Shown one piece after another: positions 8,106 through 16,767 of a stretch of 41,506 bases of DNA (positions are counted from its first letter, which is position 1; the number at the start of each line of letters is the position of its first letter). The DNA lies in the NCBI GenBank assembly GCA_002722385.1, contig PBLR01000027.1, positions 1 to 41,506 of the forward strand. The letters run 5' to 3'. The notes under the pieces were generated by a model. That model was not told where the DNA came from. It did not search any database and saw only the letters and a program-made list of their open reading frames with translations. This DNA is from SAR116 cluster bacterium. Its GTDB lineage: Bacteria; Pseudomonadota; Alphaproteobacteria; Puniceispirillales; Puniceispirillaceae. The position numbers were made by a program, and so were the translations under genes.

Positions 8106-8134
8106 ATTATGGCAGTGATGAGGCAGTGTGAAAA
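8106..8134 (-). promoter_or_regulatory. Candidate sigma-70-type promoter for the microprotein-xerD run
   Basis: On the minus strand, TTTTCA (8129-8134) and CATAAT (8106-8111) are 17 bases apart. The expected transcription start falls at or just before the ATG at 8097. It would drive the two small ORFs, the exported protein and xerD. The rest of the 8098-8240 gap holds nothing else I can name. Confidence 0.4.
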
Positions 8135-8240
8135 GCCTGCAAAGGCCTCTGCGGCGACAACATGGTGACTTACCTTGAGGCCAAGAGTAGATTATATAAA
8201 AGACCACACCATCACCACTTCAGCCGGTTAACAAAAACAG

Positions 8241-8876
8241 ATGCATTCATTCACGCCTGACCAACGCCGCGAATTTGCGGCCGATATTGACGGTCGTTAC
8301 GCCGCGAACACAAAAAAAACAATTGTTCTGGTCGGGCTGATGGGGTCTGGCAAAACCGCGCTTGGCAAGAGGCTGGCGGTCGCGCTGGAGCGGCCGTTTA
8401 TTGACAGCGATCATCTGATCGAAGACCAGGCCGGCCTGAGTATACGTGATATTTTTGAGCTCAGCGGTGAGGCGAAATTCAGGGAAATTGAACGGAACAC
8501 AATCTTAAAACATGTCACCGGCCAGCCTGTGATTTTGTCGACCGGGGGCGGCGCGTTCTGTGATCCCAAGACCAGAGCCGAAATCACCCAACATGCGGTC
8601 AGTATCTGGATTGATTCAACCCCCAAAAACCTGCTGCGCCGGATCGGAAATATCTCATCACGCCCCTTGCTGACCACAGGAGACCCGCTGCAGATCCTGA
8701 CCAACCTGCGTGAGACGAGGCTGGCAGATTATAAACAAGCTGAGCTGCACATCAGAACCGGACGGCATTCCCGGCGGGTATCAATGAAAAAAATGCTCAA
8801 TATTCTGGAGCAAACCGGCTATATTAACCGTCTGTCAGACAAGCTGACTGACCACGAACCGGCAGATAAGGCCTGA
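8241..8876 (+). CDS. aroK: Shikimate kinase
   Basis: A 211-residue shikimate kinase, which phosphorylates shikimate at the 3-hydroxyl with ATP. The Walker A motif GLMGSGKT is at residues 32-39, the shikimate-binding DSDHLIE motif follows, and STGGGAF is the Walker B-like glycine segment. The lid arginine region SSRPLL is also present. The protein carries about 25 extra N-terminal residues before the first strand compared with E. coli AroK, which is usual in Alphaproteobacteria. aroB starts 5 bases after its stop, the classic aroK-aroB operon. No good Shine-Dalgarno precedes the ATG at 8241, so the exact start is less certain than the identity. Confidence 0.96.
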   Translation: MHSFTPDQRREFAADIDGRYAANTKKTIVLVGLMGSGKTALGKRLAVALERPFIDSDHLIEDQAGLSIRDIFELSGEAKFREIERNTILKHVTGQPVILSTGGGAFCDPKTRAEITQHAVSIWIDSTPKNLLRRIGNISSRPLLTTGDPLQILTNLRETRLADYKQAELHIRTGRHSRRVSMKKMLNILEQTGYINRLSDKLTDHEPADKA

Positions 8877-8881
8877 AGATT

Positions 8882-9991
8882 ATGACCTGTTCTTCTTCGC
8901 GTATTCATGTTGATGTGAGCGACAATGCCTATGATATTCATATCGGCACCAATCTGTTACAAAGCGCCGCAGATGAGCTGGCTGCGCTTCTGGCCGGCCG
9001 TCAGCTGGTCATTGTCACAGACAGGCATGTTGCGCCGCTGCATCTTGAGCCAACAAAACGCGCTCTTGCGGCTCATGCGGCATCGACCAGCTGTTTTATC
9101 CTGCCGGCCGGAGAGGCCAGCAAGTCATTTTCTGTTTATGAAAAGCTGGTCAATGATATTCTGGCGCTGCCGATTGACCGGCAGACCGTTCTGGTGGCCC
9201 TTGGCGGCGGCGTTATCGGCGATCTGGTCGGGTTTGCCGCAGCCAGCCTGTTGCGCGGCCTTGATTTCATCCAGATTCCGACCAGCCTTCTGGCCCAGGT
9301 TGACAGCTCAGTCGGGGGCAAAACAGGGATCAATACCCCGGCTGGTAAAAACCTGGTTGGCGCGTTTCACCAGCCGCGTCTGGTGCTGGCGGATATCGGG
9401 CTTCTGGCCAGCCTGCCTGAACGTGAGATAAAGGCGGGTTATGCTGAGGTTGTGAAATACGGGCTGTTGGGTGATGCTGATTTTTTTGACTGGCTGGAGA
9501 AGCATGGCCGTGATGTTCTGAGCGGCAATCCAGAGGCACAAGCAGAAGCGGTCAGGCGGTCCTGTCAGGCAAAAGCAGAGATTGTCGCTGCAGATGAACG
9601 AGAGGCAGGCCAGCGGGCGTTATTGAATCTGGGCCATACCTTTGCCCACGCTTTTGAGGCGGTTGCCGGATATGACGGGCGGCTGTTGCATGGTGAGGCG
9701 GTGAGTGCCGGGCTTGTCTGTGCTTTTGCCTTTTCCCGCCAGCTTGGGTTATGCTCAGGACAGGATGTAGAACGGGTAAAGGCGCATCTGACAGCTATGG
9801 GTATGCCCGCCAGCGCAGATGAGCTGCCCGCCGGACAGGCTTCCCCACAGGTGCTGATCGACCACATGCGAAAAGATAAAAAAGCGCGCCAGGGCAAGCT
9901 GACCTTTATTCTGGCCCGGCAAATCGGTGAAGCCTTTGTGGACCGGAATATTGACGAGGCTGAGCTGAACAGATTTCTGGAGAGCTTATGA
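8882..9991 (+). CDS. aroB: 3-dehydroquinate synthase
   Basis: A 369-residue AroB that converts DAHP to 3-dehydroquinate using NAD and a divalent metal. The NAD-binding GGGVIGDLVGFAAA, the segment IPTSLLAQVDSSVGGKTGIN and the metal-site segments KAEIVAADERE and LNLGHTFAHAFE are all present. Length is typical. It overlaps the next gene by four bases (ATGA), so it sits in a coupled operon aroK-aroB-CBS protein-DUF2889. Confidence 0.98.
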   Translation: MTCSSSRIHVDVSDNAYDIHIGTNLLQSAADELAALLAGRQLVIVTDRHVAPLHLEPTKRALAAHAASTSCFILPAGEASKSFSVYEKLVNDILALPIDRQTVLVALGGGVIGDLVGFAAASLLRGLDFIQIPTSLLAQVDSSVGGKTGINTPAGKNLVGAFHQPRLVLADIGLLASLPEREIKAGYAEVVKYGLLGDADFFDWLEKHGRDVLSGNPEAQAEAVRRSCQAKAEIVAADEREAGQRALLNLGHTFAHAFEAVAGYDGRLLHGEAVSAGLVCAFAFSRQLGLCSGQDVERVKAHLTAMGMPASADELPAGQASPQVLIDHMRKDKKARQGKLTFILARQIGEAFVDRNIDEAELNRFLESL

Positions 9992-11283
9992 GTATTCTGC
10001 TTTCAACAGCCGTACTCGTCCTCATCATCATTTTGCTGATTATGATATCGGCGTTCTTTTCCAGCGCGGAAACCGCCCTGACCGCCGCTTCAGAAGCGCG
10101 TATACGCCAGCTGGCCAAAACCAAGGCAAACCGTCAGGCTGAGCGTGTTGAAAAACTGCGCAAAAACAAAGATGAGCTGATCAGCACAATTCTGGTCGGC
10201 AATAATCTGGTGAATATTCTGGCTTCTGCGCTGGCCACATCTGCTGCAATTTCGCTGACCGGTGATGGCGGGGTGGCGTTGGCCACCGTGGTGATGACCG
10301 TGATTATTGTTCTGTTTGCTGAAGTGCTGCCGAAAAGCTATGCCTTCAGCAACGCGGACAGGCTGTCTTTGAAAATCGCCCTGATTGTGCAGACCATCGT
10401 CTGGCTGCTCAAGCCGGTGACCTGGAGCCTGCGTATGATTGTGGTCAGGTTCCTGGGCACCAAGGATGAAGATGACACTTCACGAGAAGAGGAATTGCGC
10501 GGGCTGATTGACCTGCATAGTGAGGATACAGATGAAGATGGCCGGGAAACCGGGGCCATGTTGTCGTCTGTTCTGGACTTAGGTGAGCTGAGTGTTGAAG
10601 AGATTATGACACACCGCGCCTCTGTCAGTTCAGTGAATGCTGATGATGATCCTGAAGATATATTGCGGTTTGTGCTGCGCTCGCCTCATACGCGCCATCC
10701 TGTTTATTCTGGCAAGCCAGAGAATATTATCGGGGTTCTGCATGTAAAAGCCTTGCTGCGGGCGATTGAGGAAAATGCTGATCGTGATTTGCGCGGCCTG
10801 TCTGTTGCTGATATCGCCACAGAGCCGTTCTTTGTGCCGGAAACCACCCCGCTATTTGCCCAGCTGCAGGCGTTCCGGGCCCGGCGGGAGCATTTTGCCG
10901 TGGTTATTGATGAATATGGCGATCTGCGCGGCATTGTCACGCTGGAGGATATTTTAGAAGAAATCGTCGGGGATATTGATGATGAGACAGATATTGATCT
11001 TCCCGATCTGAAACAACAGCCGGACGGGTCTTATATGGCTGAAGGTACGGTGACCTTGCGCGATCTGAACCGGCTGTTGGGCCTGCAGCTTCCTGATGAT
11101 GAAGCCTCTACGCTGGCCGGGCTGATTATTTATGAAAGCCGGCATATCCCGTCTGTCGGTCAGGAATTCAAATTCCATGATATGCGGTTCAAGATCACCT
11201 CGCGTCAGGGCAATCAGATCACCTCTGTAAGGCTGTGGCCCCCCAGAAAAAACCATAGTGATTACGATAAGGATAAAGAATGA
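9988..11283 (+). CDS. CNNM/CorC-HlyC family membrane protein with CBS domains
   Basis: A 431-residue protein with a DUF21/CNNM transmembrane domain (about residues 1-150, starting with the hydrophobic segment ILLSTAVLVLIIILLIMISAF and FFSSAETALTAA), a CBS-domain pair (about 195-330, with ATEPFFVPETTPLFAQL and the second CBS ending GDLRGIVTLEDILEEIVGDI) and a C-terminal CorC/HlyC transporter-associated domain (about 345-425). Related proteins include Mg2+/Co2+ exporters of the CNNM/CorA-associated type and so-called hemolysins; the transported ion here is not known. It follows aroB with an ATGA overlap and leads into the DUF2889 gene with another. This aroK-aroB-CorC-like order recurs in Alphaproteobacteria. 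Confidence 0.92.
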   Translation: MSILLSTAVLVLIIILLIMISAFFSSAETALTAASEARIRQLAKTKANRQAERVEKLRKNKDELISTILVGNNLVNILASALATSAAISLTGDGGVALATVVMTVIIVLFAEVLPKSYAFSNADRLSLKIALIVQTIVWLLKPVTWSLRMIVVRFLGTKDEDDTSREEELRGLIDLHSEDTDEDGRETGAMLSSVLDLGELSVEEIMTHRASVSSVNADDDPEDILRFVLRSPHTRHPVYSGKPENIIGVLHVKALLRAIEENADRDLRGLSVADIATEPFFVPETTPLFAQLQAFRARREHFAVVIDEYGDLRGIVTLEDILEEIVGDIDDETDIDLPDLKQQPDGSYMAEGTVTLRDLNRLLGLQLPDDEASTLAGLIIYESRHIPSVGQEFKFHDMRFKITSRQGNQITSVRLWPPRKNHSDYDKDKE

Positions 11284-11825
11284 AGACCTTGTATTTATCT
11301 GAACCTGCCGCCCGTGAAGACAGGCATAACCGTCAGGTGACCTGCCGCGGGTTCGCCCGTAAAGACGGCTTGCTGGATATTGAAGGCGAGTTGATCGACA
11401 CCAAGGCTTATGATTTTCCGTCCTCTACCCATGGGGTGATCGCATCAGGCACACCTGTGCATCATATGCAGGTCAGGATCACGATTGATTTTGATATGGT
11501 GATCCAGCATGCAGAAGCGGTGACGGTTCACGGGCCTTATGCCATCTGCCCGAAAGGGGCAGACAACATCACCGGCCTTATCGGTCTGCAGATTGGCCCG
11601 GGCTGGAAGCGGAAAGTCCAGACCGCAATCGGCGGGCCGAAAGGATGTACCCATATCACTGAATTAATGGGACCGATGGCCACCACCGCCTTTCAGACCT
11701 TATATGGGGAAAAAGCGCGGCAAAAACGTGATACGACCGGTGCTGATCAGACTCAGCAGCTGAAAACACCGCTGCCCAGCCTGACCAACAGCTGTATTGC
11801 TTATGCGGAACAGGATAAGAGCTGA
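11280..11825 (+). CDS. DUF2889 family protein
   Basis: A 181-residue protein of the DUF2889 family. Family-like segments are visible: CRGFARKDGLLDIEGELIDT, HHMQVRITIDFDMVI, and the cysteine-containing GCTHITELMGPMATTAFQ. No signal peptide or membrane segment is present, so it is expected in the cytoplasm. No function is established for the family. The start overlaps the upstream gene by four bases. It ends five bases before the convergent bolA gene. Confidence 0.85.
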   Translation: MKTLYLSEPAAREDRHNRQVTCRGFARKDGLLDIEGELIDTKAYDFPSSTHGVIASGTPVHHMQVRITIDFDMVIQHAEAVTVHGPYAICPKGADNITGLIGLQIGPGWKRKVQTAIGGPKGCTHITELMGPMATTAFQTLYGEKARQKRDTTGADQTQQLKTPLPSLTNSCIAYAEQDKS

Positions 11826-11830
11826 GGATA

Positions 11831-12109
11831 TCAGCTGTGCCGGCGGATCGTAATCTGAAGCGCGTGAACCGGCCCTGCCAGAAAATCAGCCAGAACAGTG
11901 TTAATCTTTCTGTGGGCGGCCACCCGGCTGAGCCCGTCCAGAGCCGGGGCAGCAATTTCCAGATTGAAATGGCTTTGCCCGCCAGGGCGGGCACCGGCAT
12001 GACCAGCATGCTGCCAGCTGACATCTTCGATCTTTAAAACAGACGGCGATAAGGCAGACGCCAGCCGTGCGGTCATCTGATCAGCAATGGTATTATCTTC
12101 ACCGGCCAT
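11831..12109 (-). CDS. bolA: BolA-family protein
   Basis: A 92-residue BolA-like protein. The segment GGQSHFNLEIAAPALDGLSRVAAHRKINTVLAD and the end GPVHALQITIR match the BolA alpha/beta fold. BolA proteins work with monothiol glutaredoxins in iron-sulfur or iron handling, and some act in DNA binding. The start is placed at the ATG at 12109 (MAGEDNTIADQM); an in-frame ATG at 12151 adds 14 basic, unconserved-looking residues. It lies divergently beside the DnaJ-domain gene and cobS, an order seen in many Alphaproteobacteria. Confidence 0.92.
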   Translation of the reverse strand: MAGEDNTIADQMTARLASALSPSVLKIEDVSWQHAGHAGARPGGQSHFNLEIAAPALDGLSRVAAHRKINTVLADFLAGPVHALQITIRRHS

Positions 12110-12214
12110 GGCCTGAGCCTTTCTTTTTGTGCTGGCAGACAGACAGGACAACTATCTTGTTTTTGTGACGTCTGTAACTTGTAAAGCCTTGTTCTTGATT
12201 TATACTGTAAAATC

Positions 12215-12799
12215 ATGAGACGGAAACAGAAAATCGATCCTGAATTTGCGGTCAAAGCCGGTGAACAGATGATATCAGACACAGGCCAGCATATCTGTAT
12301 GGCTGAAGGGTGTTTTGATATCGGCTCCCATCCCGCCCCGAAAAACAGACAAGAGCTGCGCAGCTATATCTGGTTCTGTCTTGATCATATCCGTATGTTC
12401 AACAGCCAGTGGAATTATTATGACGGGCTGGAAGGGGACGCGCTGGAGCGCGAAATCAGAAGGGCCACAACCTGGGAACGGCCAAGCTGGAAATTTGGCA
12501 CAGGCCCGTCTGCAAAACTGGCCAGTTCTGATCCGTTTGAGGATAAATTTTCTTTCTTTGACGAGGCTGACACCCCGGCACATGCCGCGGCCCAGAACCT
12601 GACCACCGAACAGAAAAAAGCCTTTGCCCTGTTTGAGTTGACGCCAGATTCAGATCAGGAAACAATAAAGAAAAGATATAAAGAATTAGCCAAAAAGCTG
12701 CATCCTGATCATAACCGGTCAGACCCGAAAGCCGAAGACAGGTTGAAGGAAATAAATCTTGCTTATGCTGTGCTGCGTAAAAGTACTGCACAAGTCTGA
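12215..12799 (+). CDS. J-domain (DnaJ-like) protein with N-terminal Cys/His region
   Basis: A 194-residue protein. The C-terminal J domain covers about residues 133-194, with the HPD motif at 163-165 (KKLHPDHN), needed to stimulate an Hsp70 ATPase. The N-terminal part is not a classical DnaJ region: it has C28-x4-C33 and later C55-x2-H58 in WFCLDHIRMFNSQWNYYDGL, which could bind a metal. This two-part protein is common just upstream of cobS in Alphaproteobacteria, so it may help assembly of the cobaltochelatase, but that is an inference from position only. The start ATG at 12215 leaves 63 bases clear of the nearby bolA in-frame upstream ATG. Confidence 0.9.
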   Translation: MRRKQKIDPEFAVKAGEQMISDTGQHICMAEGCFDIGSHPAPKNRQELRSYIWFCLDHIRMFNSQWNYYDGLEGDALEREIRRATTWERPSWKFGTGPSAKLASSDPFEDKFSFFDEADTPAHAAAQNLTTEQKKAFALFELTPDSDQETIKKRYKELAKKLHPDHNRSDPKAEDRLKEINLAYAVLRKSTAQV

Positions 12800-12943
12800 T
12801 CAGGCCGGAATTCTCCGCACAGGCAGATGACAAAACAGACAGCCTGTTCAGCAGCTTTCGTTTCGTCTTTTGCCGTTGCATTTTCCTTATATGCCTGATA
12901 ACTGCTAACCTTTAGAGTAAAGTTAAGATTCGGAGACACATAC

Positions 12944-13948
12944 ATGTCCGCAGAAACAACCCATGGCCAGGTGGCACATTCCCTTTCCGCCCCTGATACA
13001 CAGGTCGATGTAAAAGAGGTGTTCGGGCTTGATATTGACCTGAAAGTACCGGCATTTTCGGTAGGGTCTGCCTATGTGCCCGCTGTGGATCCTGACTATC
13101 AGTTTGACCATGACACCACGCTGGCAATTTTGGCCGGGTTTTCCCATAACCGGCGGGTAATGGTTCAAGGCTATCACGGCACCGGCAAATCCACCCATAT
13201 CGAACAGGTGGCGGCACGCTTGAACTGGCCATGTATGCGGATCAATCTGGACAGCCATGTCAGCCGTATTGATCTGGTTGGCAAAGATGCGATTGTGCTG
13301 AAAGACGGCAAGCAGGTCACCGAATTCCGTGAAGGCATTCTGCCGTGGGCGTTACAGAATTGTGTGGCGCTGGTGTTTGATGAATATGACGCTGGCCGCG
13401 CTGATGTGATGTTTGTGATCCAGCGTGTTCTGGAAGTTGACGGCAAGCTGACCTTGCTGGATACCAGCCGCGTGATCACACCAAACCCGAATTTCCGCTT
13501 GTTTGCCACGGCCAATACAGTGGGCCTGGGCGATACCACAGGCCTGTATCATGGCACCCAGCAGATAAATCAGGGCCAGATGGACAGATGGTCTATTGTT
13601 ACCACCTTGAATTATCTGCCGCATGAAGATGAGGTCAATATCATTCTGGCCAAGCAGAAAGCCTATCAGACAGAAGACGGGCGCAAGCAGATTGATCAGA
13701 TGGTGCGGATGGCCGATATGACCCGTAAAGGGTTTATGGCAGGCGATCTGTCTACCCTGATGTCACCGCGTACGGTGCTGACATGGGCCGAAAATGCGGT
13801 TATCTTTAATGATATCACCTTAGCGTTCAGGCTGAGCTTCCTGAACAAATGTGATGAGATAGAACGCCCGACCCTGGCTGAATATTACCAGCGTATCTTT
13901 GGTATTGATCTGCCAGAAGCCCCGGCGATGACACAAAAAGCGTCTTAA
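12944..13948 (+). CDS. cobS: Aerobic cobaltochelatase subunit CobS
   Basis: A 334-residue AAA+ ATPase subunit of the ATP-dependent cobaltochelatase, which with CobT and CobN inserts cobalt into hydrogenobyrinic acid a,c-diamide in oxygen-dependent cobalamin synthesis. Walker A GYHGTGKS is at residues 76-83 and Walker B VFDEYD at 144-149. The sensor-like segment [14 protein letters not shown] and the [16 protein letters not shown]-terminus are typical of CobS. GGAG lies 8 bases before the ATG. cobT follows after 44 bases. cobN and the other cobalamin genes are not in the window. Confidence 0.97.
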   Translation: MSAETTHGQVAHSLSAPDTQVDVKEVFGLDIDLKVPAFSVGSAYVPAVDPDYQFDHDTTLAILAGFSHNRRVMVQGYHGTGKSTHIEQVAARLNWPCMRINLDSHVSRIDLVGKDAIVLKDGKQVTEFREGILPWALQNCVALVFDEYDAGRADVMFVIQRVLEVDGKLTLLDTSRVITPNPNFRLFATANTVGLGDTTGLYHGTQQINQGQMDRWSIVTTLNYLPHEDEVNIILAKQKAYQTEDGRKQIDQMVRMADMTRKGFMAGDLSTLMSPRTVLTWAENAVIFNDITLAFRLSFLNKCDEIERPTLAEYYQRIFGIDLPEAPAMTQKAS

Positions 13949-13992
13949 AACACGCTGGTCCGCAGCACCAGAACAAGAAGGATCGCCGCACG

Positions 13993-15855
13993 TTGAGCCA
14001 GAACGAGCCATCTGATTTTCTGAAAGCGAATGCCGCTGCCCTGCGCGCCCTTGCCGGCGGGGTGGACAGGCCTGTGCGCTATGCCGGCCAGGACACCCAT
14101 ATTGGCAAGACCGAAATCAGGCTGCCTGCGCTGCCGCGGGACACCGGCAAGAAGATGCGATCTGACAGCCGCGGGGCCGCTGATTCAGCAGGTTTGTGGC
14201 TGGCCCATCATAACGAGAAAATGCACAAAACCCTGTGCCCGCATGCCCCAGCCGCAAAAGCAATTTTTGAAGCTGCAGAGACCGCCCGGGTTGAGGCTGT
14301 GGGCGCGAACCAGATGGCCGGTGTGGCCCAAAACCTGACCGCCCGGCTGGAAAAAAAATACGCCGCCGCCACAATTGGTGCCCCGGAAACGGGGGATGAT
14401 GGCGCTGTGGCAGAAGCGGTCCACCTGATGGTCCGTGAAGCGCTGACAGGTGAGGCCCCGCCTGCCTCAACCGCTATGGTGATGGATCTATGGCGGCCCT
14501 GGATCAACGCCCGTGCAGGTGAGCTGCTGGAAGAAATGCGGTCCTGTGAGACCAATCAGGCGGATTTTGCAGAGCTGGCCAAACGGCTTATTGGCGCGCT
14601 GCAGTCTGATTTGGGCGAAGCTGCAGATCAGAATGAAGATGGCGAGGAGGCTGATGAGGATAATGATGACAACGCCTCACAAGATGATGGCCAGTCAGAT
14701 GAAGCCCAGTCGGCAAGCGGTGAAGATGACAGTGACGGCGATGACAGTCAGGGCGTAGAGCAGGATGGTGAAGCCGCCGGCATGGCCTCAGATGACAGTA
14801 CCGAAATAGATGCTGATTCGGATATGGACGGGATGACAGATGGTGAGTCTCCCGGTGGTGAGCCCGGCCAGAACCCTTATCAGATGAAACCTGACCCCGA
14901 TGCCTACCGGATTTTCACTGATCAGTATGATGAAATTGTTGATGCGGCCGATTTATGTGATCCAGAAGAGCTGGAGCGGTTGCGCGGGATGCTGGACCGG
15001 CATCTAGAAAATCTGAATCAGATGATCGGCAAACTGGCCAACAGGCTGCAGCGCAAGCTGATGGCCTTTCAGAACCGGTCATGGGAATTTGATCTCGAAG
15101 AAGGCCTGCTGGATGCGGGCAAGCTGCACCGGGTGGTCACCCAACCGTTCAGCGCGCTGTCCTATAAACAAGAACAAGACACCAAATTCAGAGACACCAT
15201 CGTCACCTTGCTGCTGGATAATTCAGGATCAATGCGGGGCCGGCCGATTACCATTGCCGCTGTGACCGCTGATATCATGGCCCGGACCCTGGAGCGGTGC
15301 GGGGTAAAGGTTGAAATTCTGGGCTTTACCACCAAGGCCTGGAAAGGCGGCCAGTCACGAGAAGCCTGGCAGGGGGCCGGCAAGCCGGCGATGCCCGGGC
15401 GGCTGAATGATTTGCGCCATATTGTGTATAAATCAGCTGACCAGCCCATGCGCCGGGCGCGCAAATCGCTGGGCCTGATGTTAAGAGAAGGCATCCTGAA
15501 AGAAAATATTGATGGCGAGGCCCTGATCTGGGCACATGACCGGCTGATCAGCCGGCCAGAAGACAGGCGCATCATGATGGTAATTTCTGATGGCGCGCCG
15601 GTAGATGATTCAACCCTGTCTTCAAACAGCGGCAATTATCTGGAAAAGCATCTGCGCCAGACCATCTCAATGATCGAGACAAAATCGCCGATACAGTTGC
15701 TGGCAATCGGGATTGGCCATGATGTCACCCGCTATTATAAGCGGGCGGTAACGATAACCGATGTTGACCAGCTGGGCGGTACGGTTATTGGTGAGCTGGC
15801 GGATCTGTTTGATGAGGATAAATCATCAGGGCCGTTGCGCCGGTTCAAACGCTGA
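13993..15855 (+). CDS. cobT: Aerobic cobaltochelatase subunit CobT
   Basis: A 620-residue CobT, partner of CobS. The N-terminal half is helical. An Asp/Glu/Ser-rich linker runs from about residue 212 to 290. The C-terminal von Willebrand A domain carries the metal-ion-dependent adhesion motif DNSGSM at 409-414 and [11 protein letters not shown] near the second binding loop. The start is a TTG at 13993: there is no in-frame ATG upstream, and AAGAAGGA lies about 10 bases before the TTG. A hairpin terminator follows the stop. Identity is firm; the TTG start is well supported but inferred. Confidence 0.95.
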   Translation: MSQNEPSDFLKANAAALRALAGGVDRPVRYAGQDTHIGKTEIRLPALPRDTGKKMRSDSRGAADSAGLWLAHHNEKMHKTLCPHAPAAKAIFEAAETARVEAVGANQMAGVAQNLTARLEKKYAAATIGAPETGDDGAVAEAVHLMVREALTGEAPPASTAMVMDLWRPWINARAGELLEEMRSCETNQADFAELAKRLIGALQSDLGEAADQNEDGEEADEDNDDNASQDDGQSDEAQSASGEDDSDGDDSQGVEQDGEAAGMASDDSTEIDADSDMDGMTDGESPGGEPGQNPYQMKPDPDAYRIFTDQYDEIVDAADLCDPEELERLRGMLDRHLENLNQMIGKLANRLQRKLMAFQNRSWEFDLEEGLLDAGKLHRVVTQPFSALSYKQEQDTKFRDTIVTLLLDNSGSMRGRPITIAAVTADIMARTLERCGVKVEILGFTTKAWKGGQSREAWQGAGKPAMPGRLNDLRHIVYKSADQPMRRARKSLGLMLREGILKENIDGEALIWAHDRLISRPEDRRIMMVISDGAPVDDSTLSSNSGNYLEKHLRQTISMIETKSPIQLLAIGIGHDVTRYYKRAVTITDVDQLGGTVIGELADLFDEDKSSGPLRRFKR

Positions 15856-15884
15856 GCTGTCTCTAAAAGCAGCCAACAGAACAG

Positions 15885-15916
15885 AAAAAACCCTGCCGAT
15901 TCAGCAGGGTTTTTTT
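15885..15916. terminator. Bidirectional intrinsic terminator between cobT and rpmB
   Basis: A perfect 12-bp stem (AAAAAACCCTGC with GCAGGGTTTTTT) and a 7-base loop. The T-run at 15910-15916 serves cobT on the plus strand, and the A-run at 15885-15890 gives a T-run for rpmB on the minus strand. It lies in the gap between the two convergent genes. Confidence 0.92.
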
Positions 15917-15944
15917 AAATCTCAAAAAAAGCGAGAAACGCCGC

Positions 15945-16229
15945 TTAGGCAGACTGGGCAGCCAAAATCTCACGCTTCAGGGAGCGGGCTTCATCAGCCA
16001 GTTCTGCGTTACGGGCCTGCAGCAGAAAAGCATCCAGACCGCCATGTTTTTCAATGGTCCGGATAGCATTTACAGACACCCGCAATGTCACATCACGGCC
16101 TAAAATTTCTGAAGACATGCTGGTCCGCTGCAGATTGGGCAGAAACTTGCGGCGGGTCCGGTTATTCGCATGGCTGACATTGTTGCCTGACATCACGCCT
16201 TTACCGGTAATTTGACAACGCTTTGACAT
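15945..16229 (-). CDS. rpmB: 50S ribosomal protein L28
   Basis: A 94-residue L28 of the large ribosomal subunit. It begins [27 protein letters not shown], matching the family start, and the alphaproteobacterial-type C-terminal extension is present ([11 protein letters not shown] end). The start at 16229 has AAAGGA about 10 bases upstream; a longer reading frame from 16313 is not supported. It is a single-gene unit with its own strong promoter at 16285-16313 and the terminator at 15885-15916. The zinc-type cysteines of some L28 proteins are absent except one Cys near the start. Confidence 0.98.
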   Translation of the reverse strand: MSKRCQITGKGVMSGNNVSHANNRTRRKFLPNLQRTSMSSEILGRDVTLRVSVNAIRTIEKHGGLDAFLLQARNAELADEARSLKREILAAQSA

Positions 16230-16246
16230 CTGTTGTGTCCTTTCCC

Positions 16247-16261
16247 GCTGGTCACGCCAGC
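16247..16261 (-). promoter_or_regulatory. Small hairpin in the rpmB leader
   Basis: A 5-bp perfect stem (GCTGG/CCAGC) with a 5-base loop lies 17 bases before the rpmB start, in the short leader transcribed from the promoter at 16285-16313. It could be a protein-binding or stability element; it is short enough to be chance. Confidence 0.25.
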
Positions 16262-16284
16262 ACCAAAATTCGAATTGTCGCGGA

Positions 16285-16313
16285 GTTATAAAGACAAACA
16301 GGAAAAAGGTCAA
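16285..16313 (-). promoter_or_regulatory. Strong sigma-70-type promoter of rpmB
   Basis: On the minus strand, TTGACC (16308-16313) and TATAAC (16285-16290) are exactly 17 bases apart, about 55 bases before the L28 start. This is the best consensus-like promoter in the window, as expected for a ribosomal protein gene. Confidence 0.8.
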
Positions 16314-16416
16314 GTCAAACGAGCAGGCAGACAGATAACCAAAGCGGATAATCTAAAAGACCAAAAAACTTTCCCATATTTACGATTAATTAAGATTTTG
16401 CTGGTAGTCTGAACCG

Positions 16417-16767
16417 ATGAAGACAGCGAAATTGTTTCTGAACACACCGGTTAAACGCAATATTTACATTGCGGGAAGACGCACATCTCTGCAGCTGGAA
16501 ACTTATGTCTGGGATTGTGTGGACAGTATTCTGGACCATGAAAACTTGAGCCTGTCCATGCTGTGCACAGAGCTGAAGATCCGCTCAGGCAGCCTGCGTC
16601 TGGCACAGGCGTTACGGCTGTTTGTGCTGATTTATTTCCGCACAATGTCAAAAGCCATGAGCCCATATGAGGAGCCGGCCGATCTGGTGCGCAGCCCGCC
16701 TGCGGCCAAATTCAATTGTCTGATTGAAACGTTGCAGATTCTCCCGCAACGTGCGCCGCGTGCCTGA
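16417..16767 (+). CDS. Ribbon-helix-helix domain protein
   Basis: A 116-residue protein with a ribbon-helix-helix fold of the type found in alphaproteobacterial RHH_4 proteins. The motif RRTSLQLETYVWDCVDSILD gives the beta strand and first helix, and ENLSLSMLCTELKIRS the second helix. Such proteins are predicted DNA-binding regulators, probably dimeric. Target genes are unknown. Its last 56 bases overlap the 3' end of pyrD on the opposite strand. The start at 16417 places the strand at about residue 20. Confidence 0.8.
   Translation: MKTAKLFLNTPVKRNIYIAGRRTSLQLETYVWDCVDSILDHENLSLSMLCTELKIRSGSLRLAQALRLFVLIYFRTMSKAMSPYEEPADLVRSPPAAKFNCLIETLQILPQRAPRA

Noticed and set aside
7974..8168. 64-codon plus-strand ORF in the aroK upstream gap
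   Set aside because: No Shine-Dalgarno and no family-like segments; the minus-strand microprotein with an ATGA overlap is the better reading.
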